Positions 58,501 through 64,000 of a stretch of 64,000 nt of DNA are shown here, piece after piece; position 1 is the stretch's first letter, and each line of letters begins with the position of its first letter. Made by a program: the position numbers and the translations under genes. The stretch covers positions 43,601,869 through 43,665,868 of the forward strand of contig NC_046683.1 in assembly GCF_009870125.1 (NCBI RefSeq). Direction: 5' to 3'. The notes under the pieces were generated by a model. The model saw only the letters and a list, made by a program, of their open reading frames with translations. It had not been told where the DNA came from and made no database searches. The DNA comes from Drosophila pseudoobscura. Taxonomy: Eukaryota; Arthropoda; Insecta; Diptera; Drosophilidae.

Positions 58501-60344
58501 CGTGGGCGAGACGCTGGAGGACATCAATCCAGCAGCCATCGTCCTGTACGTGGTCAACCCCTTCACCTTCGCCTCGGACAGCTGCGAGCTGGAGCGCCTC
58601 GCTCTGATCGCGCTGCTCCGATGCTACGCGGAGCTGCTGAAGGCCGTGCCGGACTCGGTGCGCGCCCAGATGAACATCCAGATCATATCGCTGGAAGCGG
58701 TGATGGAGCTGGGACCGTGCGGCAACCGCAAACGCTTCTCGGACGAGATCAAGTGCCTGGCGCTGAACATATTCTCGCAGTGCCGGCGACATCTGGTCCA
58801 TGCGCAGTCGGTGAAGAGCCTCACGGGCTTCGGCACGGCCGCCAACATGGAGGCCTTCCTCAAGACCAAGGACGAACCGAACCGGCGGGCCTACAAGATG
58901 TACACCGCCCCCTTTGTGCTGGCCCCCATGTACGAGCGGACGGACAAGACGGACTTCTCGCGCTCGGCGGGGAGCATGCACGGCCAGAACGAGCACCGCT
59001 ACTCGGTGATGTACTGCAACTATTGCCTCAGCGAGGACCAGGCCTGGCTGCTGGCCACCGCCACCGACGAGCGCGGCGAGCTGCTCGAGAAGGTGTGCAT
59101 CAACATCGACGTGCCGAATCGCGCCCGTCGCCGCAAGGCACCCGCCCGCTATGTGGCCCTCAAGAAGCTGATGGACTTCGTCATGGGCATCATCTCGCAG
59201 ACGTCGCAGATGTGGCGTCTGGTCATCGGGCGCATTGGCCGCATCGGCCACAGCGAGCTCAAGTCGTGGAGCTATCTGCTCAGCAAGCAGCAGCTGCAGA
59301 AGGCCTCCAAGCAGTTCAAGGACATGTGCAAGCAGTGCACCCTCATGTATCCGCCCACCATCCTGAGCGCCTGCCTCGTCACCCTCGAGCCGGACGCCAA
59401 GCTGCGCGTGATGCCCGACCAGTTTACGCCCGACGAACGCTTCTCCCAGATCTCGATGCAGAATCCGCTCTCCACGCCGCAGGATGTGACCTGTACCCAC
59501 ATTCTGGTCTTTCCCACGAGTGCTGTCTGTGCGGTGAGTCCTCTGAGATGGGTTTTCCCTCGAGGATCGTTGCTAATCGATTTTTTTTCCTTGTGCAGCC
59601 CTTTACCCGCCAGTTCCAGAACGAGCCCCAGGTGGATGATGACTTTCTCACCTTCGAAGAGGAGGGAAACGAGGACTTCAGCGATGCGGATATCGGGGAA
59701 CTCTTCTGGGGAGACAGTGAGTCGATGCTCTCCGCCAATCTGCTGCCGATTCTAATGCCTATTCCTCTTCCCGTTGTAGCACACATGGATCGCGTGTCGA
59801 ATCACGGCAGTCCGGGGCGCATGGAGGACAATCGTAGCTGGCAGAGCGCCGGTGGCAACAATTTCAAGTGCACCCCGCCCCAGGAAGTGGAGGAGGTAAG
59901 GCATACCCTTTAGCTGGCCTCGGATGGATCTCTAAAGCCCGTTTCTTCGATCGTTTTCAGGTGGGATCCCTCAATCAGCAGCCCATATCGGTGGGCTATA
60001 TGGTCTCAACGGCACCGACGGGCCGCATGCCCGCCTGGTTTTGGTCCGCGTGTCCGCATTTGGAGGAAGTGTGTCCGGTCTTCCTGAAAACCGCACTCCA
60101 TCTGCATGTGCCGAACATCCAGATAGCCGACGATATTCTCAACTCTACGAATGCCCATCAGTCGGCGAATGACCATCCGCTGGACTCCAGCCTGACGGCG
60201 GACGTGCTCCGCTTCGTGCTGGAGGGATACAACGCCCTCTCCTGGCTGGCCCTCGACTCCAACACGCACGACCGTCTCTCCTGTCTGCCCATCAATGTGC
60301 AGACGCTAATGGATCTGTACTATCTGACGGCAGCTATAGCCTAA
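41395..60344 (+). CDS. skd: Mediator subunit MED13 (skuld)
   Basis: Twelve coding exons: 41395-41463, 44263-44578, 49649-49742, 49811-49894, 50155-50624, 50719-51367, 53709-53889, 54009-54643, 54718-59533, 59599-59716, 59780-59895 and 59961-60344. All junctions are GT-AG and in phase; the product is 2643 aa (D. melanogaster Skd is about 2600). It begins MTHQNHQTNG. The N-terminal MED13 domain spans about residues 1-345 (TDLCGIKWRKFVNGERPN, LWIFWYGEEPDLSDL, SDRLFGRSSQHLSFSFTFFV). A low-complexity middle follows (Gly-Ser, poly-Ala, poly-Gln), with the conserved MFPTPPS motif at 1055-1061. The MID/PIWI-like C-terminal part runs from about 1790 to the end (KWPYLPVGFTRSNKEIVRTM; last exon VGSLNQQPISVGYMVSTAPT). 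MED13 links the CDK8 kinase module (Cdk8, CycC, Kto/MED12) to core Mediator in the nucleus. Confidence 0.95.
41464..44262 (+). other. skd: skd intron 1
   Basis: 2.8-kb intron between GTAAGT and TTTCAG. Contains (GT)n tracts (about 41620-41640, 41730-41755, 43390-43412), GAGAG clusters (42150-42350) and a poly-T run. No internal exon recognised. Confidence 0.8.
44579..49648 (+). other. skd: skd intron 2
   Basis: 5.1-kb intron splitting codon 129 (G|CC). Rich in (TG)n and CT tracts, e.g. 44775-44806, 45145-45182, 45938-45966 and 48618-48652. Open frames of up to about 255 codons are repeat-driven and not supported as genes. Confidence 0.8.
51880..52374 (+). CDS. skd: Candidate alternative cassette exon of skd (165 codons)
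   Basis: An open stretch bounded by acceptor CTTTCAG|CGCC (51879/51880) and donor CAAG|GTTTGT (52374/52375). It enters in phase 2 (AA|C = Asn) and leaves in phase 2 (AG|A), so inclusion keeps the skd frame and adds 165 residues (total 2808). A second donor at CCAG|GTACAA (52335/52336) also keeps phase and gives 152 residues. It encodes Gln-, Ala-, Asn/Thr- and Ser-rich tracts, then a less repetitive basic stretch, RRHNVPFHKRLLNTLTQ. This is unlike a random intron, which would hit stops. Inclusion in a real transcript is inferred. Confidence 0.6.
52877..53123. repeat. Intronic repeat cluster in skd intron 6
   Basis: GGTGAATGGTATTTTGCAAC-like units start at 52877, 52966 and 53096. Between them CTGCTTGACAGTGTCAA recurs (about 52996 and 53038, truncated at about 53066) and includes the near-palindrome TTGACA-G-TGTCAA. 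Confidence 0.75.
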
Positions 60345-60735
60345 GGACCTCAATCAAAGACCGAAAGACCGAAAGACCATTTCACAATCTTCAATTAAAC
60401 GCAGTCGCATGCTTCCGTTTGCTATACTTCCACTAGCTATACATACTCCGTATAAACCACAAAAGCTCCACAACAACTCCACAAAAACTCCAAAACGAAG
60501 TCCAGCTCCAAACCACAAAAAGGAAACAAAACAATCGAAGTTAACAGAATCAAACAGCAAGAAAGAAGCAGAAACAGCAACAGCAACAGAGCAACCATTA
60601 GCCGTAGATGAAATTAGACACAGAAGATGAAGAAAACAGAAATAAAAGTTGAAGCAACCAGCAACAGCAGCGCACAGATTACTTAGCATTACTTAACCGG
60701 AGGGCCTTGTAACACACAGAAAGATAGAGACACAC

Positions 60736-60767
<32 letters not shown>

Positions 60768-61484
60768 CAGCAGTAGCAGCTGTAGCAGATAGGAGATAGA
60801 AGATAGATAGAGGATAGGAGGATAGGAGGAGTAGAGTTTACCCATAAGTCTTGAACAGCAACAGCATTACTATTTATTAAACTATCGAGAATTGTCATGT
60901 GTAAAGTTTAAAGAGTGTAGACAAGTGTAGACAAGTGGAGTGTCTGTCGTTTGCAAGATTGTTTTTTTTTTTTTTTGTTTTTTTAACACCTATATTATTT
61001 TTTATACATATACATAGGCCTGGGCGTTCGATTAGTGTTTAATATTTATAAATATACAAGAAGGAACGTATTTGATGGAGTGGGAGGATGAGCAGAGGAG
61101 CAGATGAATGATCGAGGAGCAAACAACAGCCACCACACACACACACACACACAGACAGACACACACACGTAGGCATATATTATACATACACATAGAGCAT
61201 ATAAAATACGCAAAAGGACGAGAGAGGATCGGGTCGGATCGGATCGAAGGAGAGCATGTTTAGGATTAAGTAACCAGTTTGTACATATTTACAACAAAAC
61301 CGATTCAAAAACCAACAACCAACAACAGCAACAACAACAACAAGCAGCAACAAAGCAAAGCAAAGCAAAAAAAAAGCGAAAAAGAAACGTGTAATTATAC
61401 AAATACTAGGATTAGTTTACAACAAATTGGATGGAGTGCAGAGGAGCAGTCGGAGGAGTCGTTTAAGTCTAATTAAATTAAATT

Positions 61485-61490
61485 AATAAA
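61485..61490 (+). terminator. skd: Candidate proximal poly(A) signal of skd
   Basis: AATAAA followed within 25 nt by a GU/U-rich stretch (TTGTGTAAATTTTTTTGTG). Another AATAAA at 60641-60646 lacks such a clear downstream element. Confidence 0.5.
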
Positions 61491-62413
61491 TTGTGTAAAT
61501 TTTTTTGTGCGAAGTGAGCATTAGTTTAAATTTAAATTATACAACAACAACAAACAAAAAAAAAAGAGGAAACATCCAAAACAAAACCCCATCCCAAAAC
61601 CAGAAACATATAAACGGTATACTGTAAAATTGCATATATATAACACTATATATATATACTATATATATCTGGACGCCAAGCGCAGATCGGAGAGAGATCG
61701 AGAGAGAGAGAGAGAGATAGAGAGAGGAGTAGCATGTAGAGTTAGATGATGAGCGTTAGGATCAGTTATTTTTTTATTTTTTTTGAATTTTTTGTGTATT
61801 CTGTTTCGTCTGTATTCGTCGTACTGTACTATATTCGTGTAATCCCTAGGGCGATTCTTTTACTTCCCCCTGCATCCCCCCAACGCCCCACACACCCACT
61901 CACATAGCCAATTGTCAAATAATGGAAATACTTAAAAGAAAATGTGTACAAATTAATATATAATGCCTGTAAACAAAACGAAAACGAAAACAAAAACAAA
62001 AAGGATAGCTTTCTACAACACCAACACTCACCAACAACAACAACAACAACAACAAGAAAAAACACACCACAAAATTGATTTTGCACGTTGAAACGATTTT
62101 CGCTAGGCTTAGGTTTAAAAGTAATGAGAAAAAAAAACAAAACATAAACAAAAAACAATTATTAAACAATGAAATTATATTTTTACCTGTGTATTTTAAT
62201 TAGCATAAATTGTATAAACAAGAAAGTACGATTACAAAGACGGTTTTCTAGTAATTATCACACACCAACAACAACAAAAACAACACCAACAACATCCTCT
62301 CCCCCGCCTAACTCCTAAAACCACAAACACACACACACACACATGCATATCTTTTAAGTAGTTTGGTTTTTCATTTAGTATTCTATTCTATTCTACTATT
62401 TTTTTTTTTGTGT

Positions 62414-62419
62414 AATAAA
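62414..62419 (+). terminator. skd: Candidate middle poly(A) signal of skd
   Basis: AATAAA with a downstream U/GU-rich region (TTTTTGATTTGTGATTTTTT, about 62440-62462). Confidence 0.5.
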
Positions 62420-63913
62420 CAACAAACATATTTGCAAACAGTTTTTGATTTGTGATTTTTTATTTTCCTGCGCTCTTGAAAACCAACGCCCCTCCCCCCA
62501 TATCCATATCCTCCGCAAAAGCATTATCACACGCTGCTGTACATAAGAAAACGCCTAAACAATCACTGATTGATGTGATTGCGCTTAAAGAGTTTTTTCC
62601 TAGCTAAGGTTTCAGTTGAGTTGCCGCCAAAAAAAACCAAAACCAAAAACAAAACACTCTCGATTATTTCCCCGGTTGGAATATTCTGGGGGCCGCCAAT
62701 AAAGAGCAAATAATTAATAGCAATAAAAGGGTGTAAAGCACAAGAAAAACAAAAATAGAGATTTACATATATATATATACATATATATTGTATGTTCAAG
62801 AAGGAGGGAGGGAAGGCAGCAAGCAAAGATAGAGAGAACCCCGCAACAATTGACAACAAGCATTCATAGCAAAGAAAAGAAAAACTTAAATAAAATATAT
62901 ATACATATATAATGATTAAAAACCAAAAACATGGTGGGAACAGATTTTTTTAATAAGCCAACTCGATTTACGAGCTGAAAATTTTCTAAAATTAAAGACA
63001 CTAGCCCTAAAGGAAAACAAAAAAAAAACAACAACAACAAAAACTAAACCAAAAAAACTGCATAAGTAAAACCAATTAATGTCCGTGCGGTTTAGGACTA
63101 GCAGACAACAACAAAACAAACAAACAAAAAAAAAAGAAAAGAAAAGAAAAAAAGAAAAAGTTATATACACGAGATGTTCATTGTAAAGTTAGTTAAGGGC
63201 TTGATAACTAGAAAATAAGTCAGATAGAGAGAGAGAGAGTGGAGGAGGAGGATTCGAACAAATACTAAGTGCATTAAGCGTTGGAGGGGAAGGCAAAGAA
63301 AACCATTTACTAGCCTAAAAGTATTCAATTATTAAGTGAACTTAGTTGGAGAGCCTAAAAGATGAAGTGGTTTTGATGGATGGCACGGATGAAGTAGACA
63401 ACACACCCCCGAAGATGCAATTGTTTCTAAAACAAAACACACACAAAAAAAGGGTGTCATGTTACACACACGGACACACACACACACACACACACACTAT
63501 ATATAGTATATATATATGTACACAACACACCTAAATTAGGATCGGAATGAGAACATGATTGTCAAAATCTAGCTACAGAATTGCATATTATATACATACA
63601 TATATATACATATACAAGTACACTTTATATATATTGGGCAAAAACAAAATGTTGTTGTAGTGCAATTACAATTAAGTTTTGTTTTGCCACCAATCCAGAG
63701 TAAAACCAACAAAAAACCAAAAAATAAAAAAAAAACAAGAAACAAGAAAACCAACCAAACCGCATATATAACATATATGTATATGTATAGCAAAGGTCAA
63801 AAGTGGGTCAAGATTTTTAAGATGACGAAACGAAAGAATAACTGACGACATTGTTTGTAATTCCTTTTACAGGCGATACCAAATACAAAAACTAAAACAA
63901 GAACATTTTTTCA

Positions 63914-63919
63914 AATAAA
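63914..63919 (+). terminator. skd: Candidate distal poly(A) signal of skd
   Basis: AATAAA at the end of the A-rich region. The last 60 bases of the window change to more ordinary composition, so the gene may end here. Confidence 0.5.
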
Positions 63920-64000
63920 AACTAACATCAAATTCAAAAAAAATTCAGTTCGTGCATTCGCTAATTAGGCGATGGAGGTGGAGATTCTCTCAGGTCATTC

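Larger units (their letters stand above)
60345..63930 (+). other. skd: Long 3' UTR of skd
   Basis: About 3.6 kb of A-rich, low-complexity sequence (CAACAA, AAAACAAAAAC, GAGA and CA repeats, TATATA tracts) after the stop TAA at 60342-60344, without any coding exon. Several AATAAA signals suggest alternative 3' ends. The A-richness is strand-asymmetric, as expected for a transcribed plus-strand UTR. Confidence 0.7.

Noticed and set aside
56786..59500. 904-codon open frame on the minus strand opposite skd exon 9
   Set aside because: Shadow of a GC-rich exon with strong codon bias. The plus strand gives recognisable MED13; the antisense product matches nothing.
57124..59913. 929-codon plus-strand frame overlapping skd exon 9
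   Set aside because: Its long first part is a wrong-frame shadow. It only becomes real skd sequence in exons 10-11, after frame change in the intron, where it reveals the stop-free 63-nt intron.
1..64000. tRNA, rRNA, microRNA or CRISPR features
   Set aside because: No tRNA B-box with matching A-box, rRNA segment, convincing hairpin or CRISPR-like spaced repeats were found by eye; microRNA hairpins would need a folding program.

Overview
The window is nuclear DNA from a fruit fly (genus Drosophila). The genes have short introns of 54-94 nt with GT-AG ends, GC-rich third codon positions, and long simple-sequence tracts in the introns. The protein content matches Drosophila Muller element D (3L of D. 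melanogaster). The many poly-G/poly-C runs and the neighbours (dlp next to the Sin/Pdss2/skd cluster) suggest the obscura group (D. pseudoobscura, subobscura and relatives). The group assignment is inference.

Layout. (1) 1-25161 is one long non-coding stretch, read as the first large intron of the glypican gene dally-like (dlp, minus strand). It is rich in GA/CT tracts, minisatellites and AT-rich blocks, and holds a roughly 258-bp dimeric tandem array at 4629-5380. (2) 25162-25471 is the first coding exon of dlp, with signal peptide and start of the glypican core. The rest of dlp lies beyond the left edge. (3) 25.97-27.8 kb is intergenic and contains a promoter-bearing block with two relatives further right. 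(4) 27835-36320 is a compact cluster of five genes: a brivido/polycystin-type channel (+), an NTPCR-type nucleoside triphosphatase (+), the RNA polymerase III subunit Sin/RPC5 (-), a METTL22-like methyltransferase (+) and PDSS2, the second subunit of the coenzyme Q side-chain synthase (-). (5) From about 38.4 kb to 63.9 kb is skuld (skd), Mediator subunit MED13. I resolved it into 12 constitutive coding exons (2643 aa) plus one candidate 165-codon cassette exon, with a long 5' leader and a 3' UTR of about 3.6 kb.

The genes do not form a pathway. dlp acts at the cell surface (Wnt/Hh ligand handling). The brivido protein is a membrane channel. NTPCR, Sin, METTL22 and PDSS2 are housekeeping genes. 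skd belongs to the CDK8 module of Mediator. The compact cluster carries housekeeping core-promoter motifs (DRE TATCGATA, Motif 1/M1BP, Motif 6).

Most worth checking: three related promoter blocks (25.97-26.43, 32.48-32.63 and 36.72-37.13 kb); the dlp/brv2 junction as a possible rearrangement breakpoint; two stop-free introns whose length is a multiple of three (one inside the P-loop of NTPCR, one in skd); the in-frame skd cassette exon with two compatible donors; and an upstream ORF whose stop overlaps the skd start codon. All splice coordinates come from reading splice sites and phases by eye.
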